A stretch of 64,000 bases of DNA, taken from positions 218,139 through 282,138 of the forward strand of contig LSRX01000518.1 in assembly GCA_001939145.1 (NCBI GenBank), written 5' to 3'. Made by a program: the position numbers and the translations under genes. Source of the DNA: Symbiodinium microadriaticum. Taxonomy: Eukaryota > Sar > Dinophyceae > Suessiales > Symbiodiniaceae. This document shows, in pieces, positions 21,455-33,031 of this stretch (position 1 is the stretch's first letter; each line of letters opens with the position of its first letter). A model generated the notes under the pieces. That model was not told the origin of the DNA, did not search any database, and saw nothing but the letters and a program-made list of their open reading frames with translations.

Positions 21455-24400
21455 AGCGAAGAAGGGCAAAAGGTGGTCTTCGGACGATGGCTGTTTGATA
21501 TCTTGAGGGCCCATTATGGCTCCATATTTATTGAACTCTTCTCGCATGATAGCTTTGCATGTCTGCGACCGGCAGTGACTGTCAAGACTTTCTGCTCGCA
21601 TTTCCCCATGCTATCAGTGGGGTTTAGGGCTTAGAAGTATTGCGGTACAAGCGCTCGGACGCCTCTTCTTGCTCTTCTCTTGTTTCTTTGATCTTCCTGA
21701 TTGGAGATGCGAATCTTCTACAGCGATCACAATGTCAACATTCACCGCTCATGTCTTGATTTGGTTCCCTTCGCATCAGCCTGGATCAAGCCCCGGAGGT
21801 GTAGAATCAAATCCGTGGCTTTCCGAGCAAATCTGCTGTTTGTTTCACTGCAAGCCATTAGTCCCCTAAACCCTAAACCGATAACCTCTAAACCCTAACT
21901 CAGGGCAGGGCGGCTGCCCTGGGAGTAATGAGCACGTCAAAAGATTTCTTGCTAACATGCAGTTAAGGCCTGTTGCAGATTTCGCTGCCACGAGCCTTGC
22001 TACATTCGACCATCTTGGCGGCACCTTGCCCCAACATACAGGCATCAGCTTGTTATATGAAGCTGCTGCCAGCTTCAAATTTATAGACACAGTTAAGGTG
22101 CGATTCCCGCTTCTTGCCCAGATCCTTCTCCTTTCCGCTGGCTGGGCTGCTCTGGGTTTCTCAGCTTCAGCTGATTGGGCAGCTTGCCACATGCTGTTAC
22201 TTGTCAGCTGCCACGGCCCCCTGCATACGCCGGTGTGGCCAGCACCAGGTGTAGCGGCGCAAACATATTCACAGCATGTCTAAGGCCTCTACTTGATGCC
22301 CGGTCCAGTGGAGGTTGTTATTGCTGCTTGGAGTCGCAGTTGGTGATGGTGCTGATGACGGTGGTGGTGGTGATGATGATGGTCGCGATGCTTTATGATG
22401 GAAATGTAAAGAAGGATCACTCTGTGACACGAGTAAGGATAAGCCAGGCCAGGCTTGCTTTGATCAGGTGATCCTGATCCCTCTTCTTCTGGCTGGGATG
22501 CTTACTTGCGTTTGGTTCTTTGTGCTGCGGACATCTAGCTCGCGGCTTGGAGGAACTTCAGCTTCGAAGTGGGAGCAGGGCCTCCACAAAGATGAGTAGG
22601 ATGTTGGATTTATTTTTCTGCTAAATCCACACCAACAGTGCAAGAAAGGTTGGCGAGACGGTTGGAAATGTTCTCAAAGGAGCTCAAGAAGCGGAACCCA
22701 CATCCCAAAGCCTGCAAAAAGGGCCCTGATCGTGCCATTGCGGTCACTCGTCCTACAATGGCGTGGATATAGGAGTCACAGCGGAAGCAAGTTTTTTTGG
22801 AAGTGTCCTTCAGGAGGTTTGCTCTTGTGCTTAGCGTGCTTCCACTGGTTTTTTCTGCCACAGTGTCCATGTTTTCAGCTGCACAATGGGTAGGACGACG
22901 AACTGCGCTCTGACAGTCTGCCCAGGTAAGAGATGTCTTGGAAGCTTGGCTTGTAAGGCGTGCATCTTCAAAAGCAGAGCCTACAGGGCAAGGGTGGGGA
23001 TGCGTAACATGGACCATGCAAGCGTTCCAGTACAGTGCAAAAGAGCATGCTCGCGGTCCAGTGCTTGCCTGCTTCGGGGTAAGGAGCTTTACGAGAAGTT
23101 CGCGGCATTCATTAAAGACAGCCACATGATTGCAACTCAGTGGTCCCTGGCTAGATCCTCGAATCCACAATATGTTTCTGCTTAAACTAGGGTGTCATGA
23201 GAAGCGTTTTTGAAGCACCACGGCTTGGCCAGTCATGCTTCTGGTTGTTGCGCGCAGCAGGTTGCTCCATCTGGCTGTGAATATGCTTGCACTCAACATG
23301 AACCTCCATAGTTAATTACTCACCAACAGTGCAGCAAGAAGAAGACTGCTCCTTCGTTAACAAGCTCATGACCGTCGTAGTTTCGAGCGCTTTACATCCT
23401 CTCTCTCACGAGAGCAGATGATACCTTGGCCATGCTTATAGTGCTTCGGAAGCATGCCTGAGTAGCTGAGCAGCGTTTCTGGCAGAGATCTTTGGTGTAG
23501 CGTTGGACGGGTCCGCAGCAGGCAAATTCATGAGGGGCGCAGTGAGAACATGTGCTGAGTACGGGCCCGAATAATTGATTGTGAGGATGAGGTTCTTCGG
23601 ACTGATCTGTCAGAGCCGAAGTTCGAGATATCGTCAACTTCAGAAGTTGCACAGCTCTGTGTACAGGGCATCACTGTTTGACTATACTGTTTCTGTAGCA
23701 CTTGCCCCAAAACTTATGCTGGAGGCATCTGGAAAATTGCTTGTACCCCATTCAACTCACAAAAGCAGATGCCCAACTCTTACGATTTGTCTTCAGGAAA
23801 CATGTATTACATCGACCCCAACATCCTGAGACGCCTGACATCCACCCGGAAGCTCTCCTATGCGGAGCTCGTGGCCGGACCGTGAACAAAGGGCATACGG
23901 TTGGCCTTGCTGTTTCTGCTGTCTCTAATCTTCTGACTTCCCTGAGGCAAGTGGGTCTACGCAATCCAATCTGCTAGTAGGTGCATTTTTACATGCTGTC
24001 ACTATTATTAACAATATTTCTGAAACTGTTGGTATTTCCAGTATTCTTAATATTACTCATCTTACTACAAATATCTTTAGTTTTACTAGTTTAAATAATG
24101 ATAACGACATGTTCGTTTGCAACTCTGCCGAATCGCTCCTTCGGCCACGGCCACGGCCCCGGCGTATCTTGCTGGGAATGCCGCCAATTTTTGCGCATGT
24201 TCCGGTTGTTCTCGAAAAGGAGCTGCATTCTGGCAGCTAGATGTATAGTATAATATGGGTGTGTATATGTATATGTATATAATTAATAGAGATTTAGGAT
24301 TCCTGGTAGTACGACTTCGCCATACTGGTAACTTCGCTTGCTTTGTCGGTGCGTTTGCGATGCAATCAAAGCCATGATGTACACCTACTCATTAGCGTTT

Positions 24401-24551
24401 GTTCTGTTGGCTCTTTTGTGTGTGGTTCTTTGGGCAGGTTCAGGGAGTGCTTAAGTTTCGGCGTTTCCAAGTCAGGCTTCGAGTTGTCATGTTCGTCCGC
24501 AGCAGCACCAGCAGCAGCACCGGCATTCATCATCAGAAGCTCCACCGTTGA
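21455..24551 (+). CDS. Candidate additional exons downstream of the Calx-beta gene
   Basis: Four plus-strand pieces look like exons. About 21455-21600 gives EGQKVVFGRWLFDILRAHYG. About 21703-21860 gives RIFYSDHNVNIHRSCLDLVP. 23769-23881 follows a CAG acceptor, gives NMYYIDPNILRRLTSTRKLS and ends before a GTGAAC donor. 24438-24551 follows CAG, gives GVLKFRRFQVRLRVVMFVRS and ends in TGA. Phases of the last two do not join directly, so at least one exon is missing. They could be the cytoplasmic tail of the Calx-beta protein or a separate gene. No domain recognised. Confidence 0.3.
21866..21900. repeat. CCCTAAA telomere-like tract
   Basis: Four units of CCCTAAAC with an interruption. Confidence 0.85.
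22610..23170 (-). CDS. Hypothetical protein, minus-strand open frame
   Basis: A 186-codon frame with reasonably natural composition (DTSKKTCFRCDSYIHAIVGR, then ALGCGFRFLSSFENISNRLA). A plus-strand frame in the same place (22886-23185) ends with KELYEKFAAFIKDSHMIATQ and competes with it. No domain, and no context supporting either strand. Confidence 0.22.
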   Translation of the reverse strand: MWIRGSSQGPLSCNHVAVFNECRELLVKLLTPKQASTGPRACSFALYWNACMVHVTHPHPCPVGSAFEDARLTSQASKTSLTWADCQSAVRRPTHCAAENMDTVAEKTSGSTLSTRANLLKDTSKKTCFRCDSYIHAIVGRVTAMARSGPFLQALGCGFRFLSSFENISNRLANLSCTVGVDLAEK

Positions 24552-24697
24552 AGCCTTTCGCACCAATCATCTCCTCGTTCCGCAAGGACTTGTCGGACAA
24601 TATCGTTGAAGTAACACGAGTGCAAACTTGCCGTGTTGCCGTTCATGCCAGCCAAGGTCGGCCCGCAACAGGTGCAGTGGTTTGATTCTCTGATGCA

Positions 24698-24995
24698 ATG
24701 GAGTTAGCTGGGCAGAGAGAGCGCAGAATTCGTGTGCAGAGTGAAGGCTTCCTCGTTTCAGCTCTGTTGCTCTTCGCAGCATCGCCGTTGTGCGAGTCAG
24801 TTGTCCAACAGGTGAGCCACTGGTGGGGAACACGCTTCCAAGTTTATTGCCTGGCTCTGCAACGCCATGCAAAAGCTGTTTGTGAAACACTTGATCCGGC
24901 TGTATGGGGAGCCACCAGCTACTGGATATGTGGGAAGCTCAGCGTTCAGTCCTGAGATTTCGGAACTGCAGAAATCAAAAATGGAAGCAAGACTG
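24698..24995 (+). CDS. First two exons of an unknown secreted or membrane protein
   Basis: Exon 1 (24698-24811) starts with ATG and carries a hydrophobic segment, FLVSALLLFAASPLCESVVQ, ending at a GTGAGC donor in phase 0. Exon 2 begins at 24843 after CAAG, also phase 0, and reads FIAWLCNAMQKLFVKHLIRL, then GEPPATGYVGSSAFSPEISE, to about 24995, probably ending at a GC-type donor. The clean phase match supports the join. The protein family is not recognised. An N-terminal basic stretch before the hydrophobic segment suggests a signal anchor. Confidence 0.55.
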
Positions 24996-25466
24996 GGCTG
25001 AGGTACGTTCTCAAACAACCAGTACCAGATTACCGAGGAGCACTGACCAGTGGAATTTTGGACAGCGCGCCTACTCTCTCCCTCTCGATTTCGGTGCGAA
25101 GGAGCTGGGCACATCCCATAAGGAGTCTTCGTTCTATCTGGCCCTGCATAGTGGCATCTGCAGAGGCCAGTTTCAGCCGCACGCATGTCTTACTTCTAGC
25201 TTGGGTGGTTCTGGAGAGCAGGATTTTTGTGTTGTTTTGCAGATACGAGTATTTCGCAGCTAGGGCTTAGGGTTTAGGCTTTAGGCTTTAGATATTTCAG
25301 TTAAGGCATCATACTGGCATCATAACATCATAACAGTACCCCAAGGAATAGTACAAGTACTTGTTCAGGCTTCTCGCAATGACATCATCTTCGGAGAGTA
25401 CTGGTTTCCCCATCCACGCCCCCACGAATAGCGTGTTCATTCTGAGTGGCATCGCTACCTGCCAGG

Positions 25467-28400
25467 AACCTGCATGATCCTAGACGAGATGGCGATGCCG
25501 CTGAAAAGGCTTGACCCGGATCAAGTTGTGTGTTTTGACATCCGGACATGCCGACAGGTGCGAAAAATCTGCACAATGCCGCAAGGCGCTCATGCACCAG
25601 CCACGACCCAGCACGCTCGAACACCAAAATCCACACACCCTCCCCTGACAGGCAGATAGACACGCGCGCACACACACACACACCCACCCCTCTCGGGCTT
25701 TCGCCACGTAGGCTCTGTCGCGATCATCTGCTGTGTCCACCTTGATTCATCAGATCCCGTACATTGCCGAGCATGTCAGTCACTCTCTCCGAATGTGCAT
25801 CGTAACCATTAACAGCAGCAACTCGACTGTTCGAGTCTACGGAGCGTATGCATGTTGGCCCTTGCGGGGTGCGTGTCGATAGACCTGTCGTGCGGCATGT
25901 TCATTTCAAAACTATGCGGTCAGGAGGTCGTTAGTGGTGTGTGTTTTGTCGAAGTGTCGGATGTAATACACCTGGTCGTGTTGCTCCGGACTCTGCGCTG
26001 GTGGTCGCTTAGACTTGGTCACAAAGTGCATACTTCAAGGCAATGCTATGGCCTTCTTTGCAGGGTCGCTCGTCGATGCTAGAGATGTCTGTGACCTCGC
26101 TGACAGAAGAACAGCTCTTCAGACAGAAGCGTGCATGCACACACGATGCTAAACAAGATGCACCACGCTACTCGGCACGTATTTCTGGACAATCGACATA
26201 GTTCAGTGCAACGTATAATTCCAAGCTCGTCAGAGCTGCCACCAGGCTTGAGCCACATCGCCAGAAGCTTGCCAATAGATTGGCCATGTTTTAGCCCATG
26301 GAAGGTCATGGTGCCTCTTCGAGTTGCTGCAGACCATCACGCTGGAACAATCACAGGCCATTTTAACAAGACAGCAGCTTGTGCTTCAAGGGTCGCCCAC
26401 CAGCTGCTAGATGAGGGCACGAGGGCATTGGACGCGGTTTCTGCATGGGCTGCAGACGCACACTCGCTCTTGCTCTACCGGTTTCACTGGCCAGGTTGGT
26501 TTCAAAGGTTTGTTATTCTGCACGGAGAATGGTGCTGCAGACTCAGACTTGTCACACTGCCACCATGGCTGAGCGGTCCACACAAACTGGACCAAGGTCC
26601 TGAATTTTGGAGCCTCCACCGTCGAGATGTCAATGCAAATTGGAGAGCGCTTGTCAACGCTCAGTTTAGAGGATGCAGAAGCCACCACGGAACAGGACGC
26701 CGAGACCCTGTGCAGCTTGCTCTTGCCGCTTTGGGATTTCAGTTGGTATGAACCCGACAGTCCGAGGACAAGAATATGATCACCCAGCTCGTGCTGCAGC
26801 TTGACCTTCGATGGAACTCTTTTTTTGCAAGCTATCGCAGGTATGAGCTTCTACTGTGCCGGCTCATGACTTCCGGTTGATACGATTACTAGTAGGATGT
26901 GCGAGCTGGCTTGTTCATGGCATGCAAGGCAAGAAATGGAGAGCTTCGAAAAGATCAACACGGTGCTCCGAGAGCACATCGGTCATGCTTTGGGGATCTG
27001 CCGCGATCGGGTTGACGATGACTTCGACACCTTGTTTGTCAAGCTTGGCACCTTGGACGAGGACAAGCTCCAAATCGCGCGGGCGAGAAGGGCGAGCGAG
27101 AAAGATACAGGTGAGAGTCCGGCCGGTATGAGCCGTTCGAGGATTTGAGGCTCAGAAAGGAGCTATGAGGCTGACGCACTGTAGCCATCCATCGAAGGCA
27201 TCTTGTTGCAGGTTTGTCCTTCTCAAAGCTGCTTGCCTCATCCTCTGAGTCGCTGAACTGAGCCTGTGCTTGGTCTCACGGTCAGGCTATCTCCGGTCTC
27301 TGGCGCTACCACCATCTTGTTTGGGTCTGCTGTTAATATGCTATGGGCCCTCCGACCTAGCATAGCTGCCCAAGAGGACAAAAATAGCAATAAAGCACCA
27401 AAAGTTTGGAAAGTTTAGGTTGACAAGTGCGGGCACAGCTTTGATAGAGTGCAGCTTAAGGCTTACAGCCGGATTATGTTCAGTCAAAGACTCGGCATGA
27501 CCGGCAGCTTTTGTGGCCCCTAAGGGGCAGTATGGCGAAACTCATTTGCCAACTCTTGCAAAACTCTGCAGTCCTCAGTGGCAGAACTAGATGGCGACTC
27601 CATGGCTACAAGTAGTTATGCTCTTTGGGACAGTCACCCAGGTGCACGCAGACACCAGCAGCGTCAGGGCACTGGCCGTGCGCCATCAGCAGCCTTGGCA
27701 CAGATCCGTAGGTTCTACTCAGTAGGTGCTCTGCTCATATAAGATGATGGCTTACTACTCTTTATCGTCGCACAGGTACGTGACGGCGGTGGCCTTGCTC
27801 ACTGCAGCTTTGGCGGTAACCATGTCTTTGTCAACGGCTAGGTCTGCCTGGCACTTTTCCCAGCAAGGATCCCGCTGCTCGTTGGCTCTGTTATGGTATA
27901 AAGTGCAACAACTCTCTGGATCAAACAGATCTAGCGCTTGCAGTCCAGGGCATGGCAGCCGAGAGACACAGGTACTTTGTGCTTACAACCCGGCAGTTGC
28001 ATGACTGGCATGATGACAGGCGGAAGCGATGAGAAATTCTATGTCGCCTGGAAGTTTAGTGATGCGTTCAGGTTAGCGTGTGCAGTGGCGTTTCACCAGT
28101 GATTTATGTCGCAGAAGACTCAGCTGGAAAAGGTAAGGTACGTTTGTTCACCATGGTACTGAGAGCCGGCAGGACGCTCATATCTCTCGATTATGCATAA
28201 ATTTTGGCGGCTAGATGCATGGCTCTTCCGGAAGTTCAATCACAGCCATTGAACTGCAGTAGCCCCTTCAGGTAGTTGTTTTTAAGATTGTCCAACCCTT
28301 GGCTTGAAGCCACTTAGAAGTGCGCATTATTCAGAGGGCCTCACCTCGGAGCCTCCGACGGGTGCTTCCGAGCGTGAGAGCAGTCGGTGAAGCGTGGTAC

Positions 28401-29258
28401 GGCAAGGTAAGGCGGGTAAGCAGCGCCAACGCCAACGCCACCGTTCAAGCAAAGACGTGTTGGTGCACATGTGCAATGCCGGCGTAAGGATCTTCTTGCA
28501 CAGTTACTGTCGCAAGTGCGTGTGCAGCGTACTTTCCATCGTTTGTTATGACACATGTCTACCGCTCGCCCTCACCGATAAAACACAGCATCATGGAGTC
28601 ATGGACCCCACAAACCCCGATCAACACCGAAATCTGTGGCTGTTGGCAGGAATTCACGTGTGAAAAGTTATCGAGTTTAGCAGCACTAACTCGACAAGCT
28701 CAAAAATCTGAGATGCCACCATACGAATTTTGAATCTCGCGATTGTCAGCGTCTTGTGCATGGATGCTGTATCCAACGTACTGAGCGTCGGAGGGTCTCG
28801 TTTGTCATCGGCCGCACTTGTCTGCTGAACTAATAGTAGCTAGATCTCCTCATGATCTCTGAGTGCGGTCGACTCCGCTTCGTTACCCCGGCAATCATAT
28901 CTTGCTACACGTTGGGCGCGGGACCGTCGCCGGTCAAGCGAATGGCGCTTCCTCCTCGACAAGATACTGCCACACATGTGGAAGCAGTGCCCACGACATC
29001 ACTGCAGCGCACAATCCACGAACGTCTGACCCGATCTTCGCAGCATGCATCGGAATGTGTCATGCCATGCTGATGAACTCAAGTCGCTATCACATATCAC
29101 TTGCCTAGCCCCGCGACCTTGCACAGAACCACGGCAGTGATGCATGTTACATGTTTGCCGAGCAGACCGATCCATGTTGCTCTTGTCTTCAGTGCAATCC
29201 ACACAGGTCCGCAAACTTCAATATTATACGGCCTTCTACGACGGCATTGACGCCAGGT
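25467..29258 (+). CDS. Many-exon gene of unknown function (likely continuation of the 24698 gene)
   Basis: Short exons with good donors or acceptors: 25467-25557 (CMILDEMAMPLKRLDPDQVV, GTGCGA donor); 25754 to about 25841 (IPYIAEHVSHSLRMCIVTIN, glycosylation sites); about 26042-26140 (NAMAFFAGSLVDARDVCDLA); about 26590-26745 (VEMSMQIGERLSTLSLEDAE, GTATGA donor); about 26775-26840 (LVLQLDLRWNSFFASYR, GTATGA donor); about 26930-27109 (FEKINTVLREHIGHALGICR, GTGAGA donor); about 27850-27971 (CYGIKCNNSLDQTDLALAVQ); about 28003-28070 (GSDEKFYVAWKFSDAFR); 28332-28409 (IIQRASPRSLRRVLPSVRAV, GTAAGG donor); about 28450-28518 (KDVLVHMCNAGVRIFLHSYC); about 28590-28735; 29211-29258 (VRKLQYYTAFYDGIDAR, GTAACA donor). 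No domain recognised. A TGA interrupts the frame near 26570, so a small intron or another boundary must lie there. Confidence 0.42.
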
Positions 29259-29544
29259 AACATGCTACTCTCGCACTGAATTCTTCTTTTTCGAGTTGAG
29301 TTGTATCCCGATTATCCCTGAGTGTGAATGACTGTCTGCACGATTCCACTGTCAGTGCTCCCGCACTTCCAGCGGTCTCGGCTACCAGGGAGCACCGCCC
29401 CCACAAGTTTCCCACGTCGGGCCAACGGCGATCAGTGGCAAAGGTCCATACTAATTATCGGGAGACGGAAGCCCTTCCAAATCGGGGCCTCGCTCGTGCC
29501 CTGCAGCCATCCAGACGCCCTCCCCCCTATCCTGATTTGAGTCC

Positions 29545-31200
29545 TCACCACTTGCAGCTGACTGGGCTCAAGACTGGCTTCAGGATCAGCAATTCGTATA
29601 CTGTATACTGCACAAATGATACGGTCAACGCCAAGCTGCATTGTGGCATTGCGCAGCACGTCGTACCATAAGCCTCGTCCGCCAAAGCGCGTCTGTGCAG
29701 TTTTCCCTGACATGGCAGTCGGTCGGCGAGCGCCAAGTGTCATGCCTCGCGCCAAGCTTCTTGGAAGATCCTTGTGAACAAAACTCATCTGCTTGCACCG
29801 ACTGGCTCTGCGTTCTGCGTTGCATAGTCAAGAAGCATGGCCAACGAAATAAGCCGGGTGTTCAAGCTGCCACTCATGCCACTCCAAGTCTCTCGGTCAC
29901 CGTCTGCAGGCTATGGCAGCGCTTGGCGAGCCAGGCTGCAGCAAGCCGTCTTCCACGCCGCGGAGCCGTGCTAGGTGGATCGAGTTAAGTGCGCTGAACC
30001 GTTAACCTTATGGCGGCTTTCATGCACTGCCGGGACTGGACCAATGCGTTGCGTCGTTCTCTGCATGACTGCGACATGGAAACCTCAACAAAGATCCGCT
30101 CTTGCAAAAGTCGCCTGCCAGGCGCACCTTCCAGCCCGTTCGCCTGCAGCCCAGCGTCGGAGATGTTTGAAGTTGTTTGGGGAGGCGGAGACTCAGCTAT
30201 CAGCCATAAAGTTCCACAGGTATACGGTATACATAGTAAGTGATATATAGAGAAGATGCCATACATCATACCATGTTAATCTGTCATATAGCAAGTATAA
30301 TACAGTTCAAAGCCATACCGTGGAAGGGGAACCCAAGCCCTTGTTTCACACATGTTGCGCATGGTAGCTGCAGCGTGTGATCGTAATGACGGGATCTCTG
30401 GCTGCGAGTCGAAAGTATGTGGCCTTTGATCGCCTTGACATTCGTTGACACTGTTGAACATTATTGTCGGGAAGCAATTCCACATGATGTCTCCACGATG
30501 CTGGATTTAGGTAGGTACCTTCGTCCACATGTATCTACACACGCGACATCTCAACCTGTCCGCGTGCTATACCCTTGCCGCCCCGGCGTTCCACATGGCT
30601 CTTCGTGTGCCTGTGGGTCTGGGCAAGTACACCGGGCTCGGTGGACGTCTTGTGGAATGTGCAAATGCCGAGGTGCTCCCAGGATGCAAACTGGGCGCAG
30701 ATTCCAGCAGGGGACTGAGAGGCTGGAGAGCAGAAAGCAGAATGCGGCTCTGGTACATCGTCCAGATTGATGTGGACGTGAAGTTGTAGAAATCTTTAAA
30801 CTGCGGTTCGACCGTTCCAGCATGCTAATCGTGCACGTTTGCAGTTCTGCGCTGCCGCACGGCATCATGTAAAGTCACTGAGGATCGTCTCCGGGTCTTC
30901 TACACCTTGGTTTTGGTGCCTGCAGGAAATCTTTGTTTTTTTTGCGGCAGTGAGGGTGCCAGTTTGTCGGATGTGCTACTGCAGGTAGTTGACTGCATCG
31001 CAATGGCATCCGAATCATGCACGCTGTCGGTGCATCTGTTTGTGCATGTTGGAAAGACTTTTCGAGACAGGGCAGGTTCAGCAGGTGCAGCATGCAGCAG
31101 CATTCTACTGACAGAGGAGCTTCTCGTCCTCCTCCAGGGCAGAAGATCCTTACAAGAACTTCGTCAGCAAGTCTGAGTGGATGCTACACTGCTACACCTC
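29545..31200. other. Exon-like frames of undecided strand between the unknown gene and the J-domain gene
   Basis: Open plus-strand pieces at about 30010-30221 (ending before GTATAC), 30529-30789 (PVGLGKYTGLGGRLVECANA, then stop), 30925-30983 (EIFVFFAAVRVPVCRMCYCR, GTAGTT donor) and about 31125-31205 (EDPYKNFVSKSEWMLHCYTS) look coding. A minus-strand frame at 29432-29788 looks similar in quality. Some of these may be N-terminal exons of the J-domain gene. Confidence 0.3.
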
Positions 31201-31296
31201 ACGAAGCGAGTAGATGCCAGGAGGCTCCAACACTTTTGGTGTCCGGTCAACTGCCTCTGGCTTCCTCTGTTGGTTTTTCCCTTCCCTGCGACCCAG

Positions 31297-32784
31297 GATT
31301 CTCGGCATTAGCCGAAACGCCACACAAGAGGAGATAAAGAAGGCCTACAAGAAGGAGGCCGGAATCAAATCCAAGTGAGTCATTGCATTGTTCTGTCTGA
31401 AGCGATGACTGAGGCCATGAAGTGGCATCCTGATAGGCAGCCGCCAGAGAAGCGAGACGAGGTCGGTGGGTGCTTGGAGCCTGTGACAGTACTTGCACAG
31501 ATATCAATGCAGCAGGTTGAAAAGGTGAAGGAGCTTGTTCTGTCTTGCATAGCGCAGTGCACAGTTGTTCCAAGTTCGCCGGATTACCTTGTCTTCTCCG
31601 TTGTTTAAAAGCCCGGCAGCTGTGCTAAATGCTAGTGGAAGTAGGCACCCGCCTGACTCCTCTGTGTAGTCAGATTCTATTTGACGGGCAGGCTCAAAAG
31701 CGCTTCACCGAGGTGGCCAACGCCTACGAGGTTGCGGGCACGTTTACAATGATAATGGTGGTGCTTGTCACTGCAGCATCAGGAAGGGGACTACTGCCAG
31801 TGCTAATATCAGTACTGGTACGATGAGGAACAGAAAGTTAATAGCAACAACGACAGCAGAGCAAGCACCAGAACCAGCACCAGCTCTAGCAGCAGCGACA
31901 ACACGCTGAGGGGAAGCCGCAACAACGGCAAAGCTGTGTTGACCATGTCCAGCACCACGTTTTACCTGTAACAGTTCTTGCATTTGTTTGCCTGGGCTCC
32001 TCTTAGAAACTCTTGAACTCGGCACCAGACGCCAGACGCTCTCCAATCCCGAAAAGCGCAGTGCCCACGACGTTGGCGGAGGCGTCGCTTCCATGTGTCA
32101 CATGACCACGTGAATCCAAGTCACTGTCAGTTGCGCTGCCTCTGCCTCTAAGCGCGCTTCGAATGCAGCGCAGACATTGCTCTCTGGCTTGCAGGCACGA
32201 ATGGCTTTCCTGGCCCTTGCCCCAAAAGGCGTTCGACAGCATCTGGAGACGTTTCGCGCCGAGGAGCGCTTCTGATTCGAGTCGCACCCTCGTAACACTC
32301 AGGTGGTTTCCATGCTGGTGGAAACACTCAAGCCCGGCCCTCGTGGTTTCCAGTTGCAGGCAGATGTCCAGTTTTACATTCAGGCCGAAGTACGTAAGTC
32401 TTTAATGAGCCACGCTCTCCAGCGCTGAGCTCGATTGTGACATGTGAGCAACTAGGCCGAGAAGCTAGCTTGCTTTCTGCTGTTTATCATGCATGAATAG
32501 CGGGGCACGAGTCTTTATCGTTTTTGGGTGGGGTCAAGATGCACACAGCGGCCATCACGCAGCCGATATCCTCTGAGCTTGCGGCCAGGGTGAGTCTCAC
32601 TTTGGCGGCTACAACTGACATGAACCGATGGCCCACCATCGATTTCGACAGCAGCTTCACAAAGCAAGCATGGTCAACTCTATGTAAAAGGCATTCCAGC
32701 ATATGGCCGCCTGCAAGGACGGTCGTAAGAGAAGTTGACCAGATGCAGAAAGTGATAAGTCTTGTCTTTCGCCTGCCACACTAA
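31297..32784 (+). CDS. J-domain (DnaJ/HSP40-type) co-chaperone, multi-exon, N-terminus not located
   Basis: The J-domain is assembled from four small exons. 31297-31357 gives ILGISRNATQEEIKKAYKKE. 31414-31461 gives AMKWHPDRQPPEKRDE with the catalytic HPD. 31692-31730 gives AQKRFTEVANAYE. About 32036-32090 gives TLSNPEKRSAHDVGG. Joined, they follow helices I-IV of the family in order and in phase. The HPD loop stimulates Hsp70 ATPase. Further exons are 32303-32389 (phase 0, LKPGPRGFQLQADVQFYIQA, GTACGT donor) and the last about 32539-32784 (RWPTIDFDSSFTKQAWSTLC, ending in TAA). The first donor appears to be GC, with GAGGCC present at both ends of that intron, a known dinoflagellate splice habit. 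No Gly/Phe or zinc region was found, so this would be a type C J-protein. Whether the last exon belongs here is inferred from position. Confidence 0.65.
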
Positions 32785-32858
32785 TCGAGATGCACAGCAC
32801 AGTTCGCCAGGTCAGGTGTTTAAGAAGTTGGCAGTGATGCGGCTGCGAGCCATGGATA

Positions 32859-32939
32859 TCAACTCCGTGCAAGACGGCACGGATACCAACTCCGTGAAAG
32901 ACGGCACGGATATCAACTCCGTGAAAGACGGCACGTCGG
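32859..32939. repeat. Three 27-bp tandem units (DINSVKDGT)
   Basis: Three nearly identical 27-bp copies just upstream of the carrier start. In the carrier frame they encode DINSVQDGT, DTNSVKDGT and DINSVKDGT. Confidence 0.9.
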
Positions 32940-33031
32940 AGGAGCCCACTTGCCGATGTCTGCACATGCCAGGCCGCGCTCGAGCGCCGATTCAGCGATC
33001 CACATCGCTGCACAGATGTCGTTCGAGCAAC

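Noticed and set aside
26131-26751. 206-codon continuous plus-strand frame
   Set aside because: Trp/Arg/His-rich over the interval where another frame gives an acidic, helix-like sequence ending exactly at a GTATGA donor; judged a shadow.
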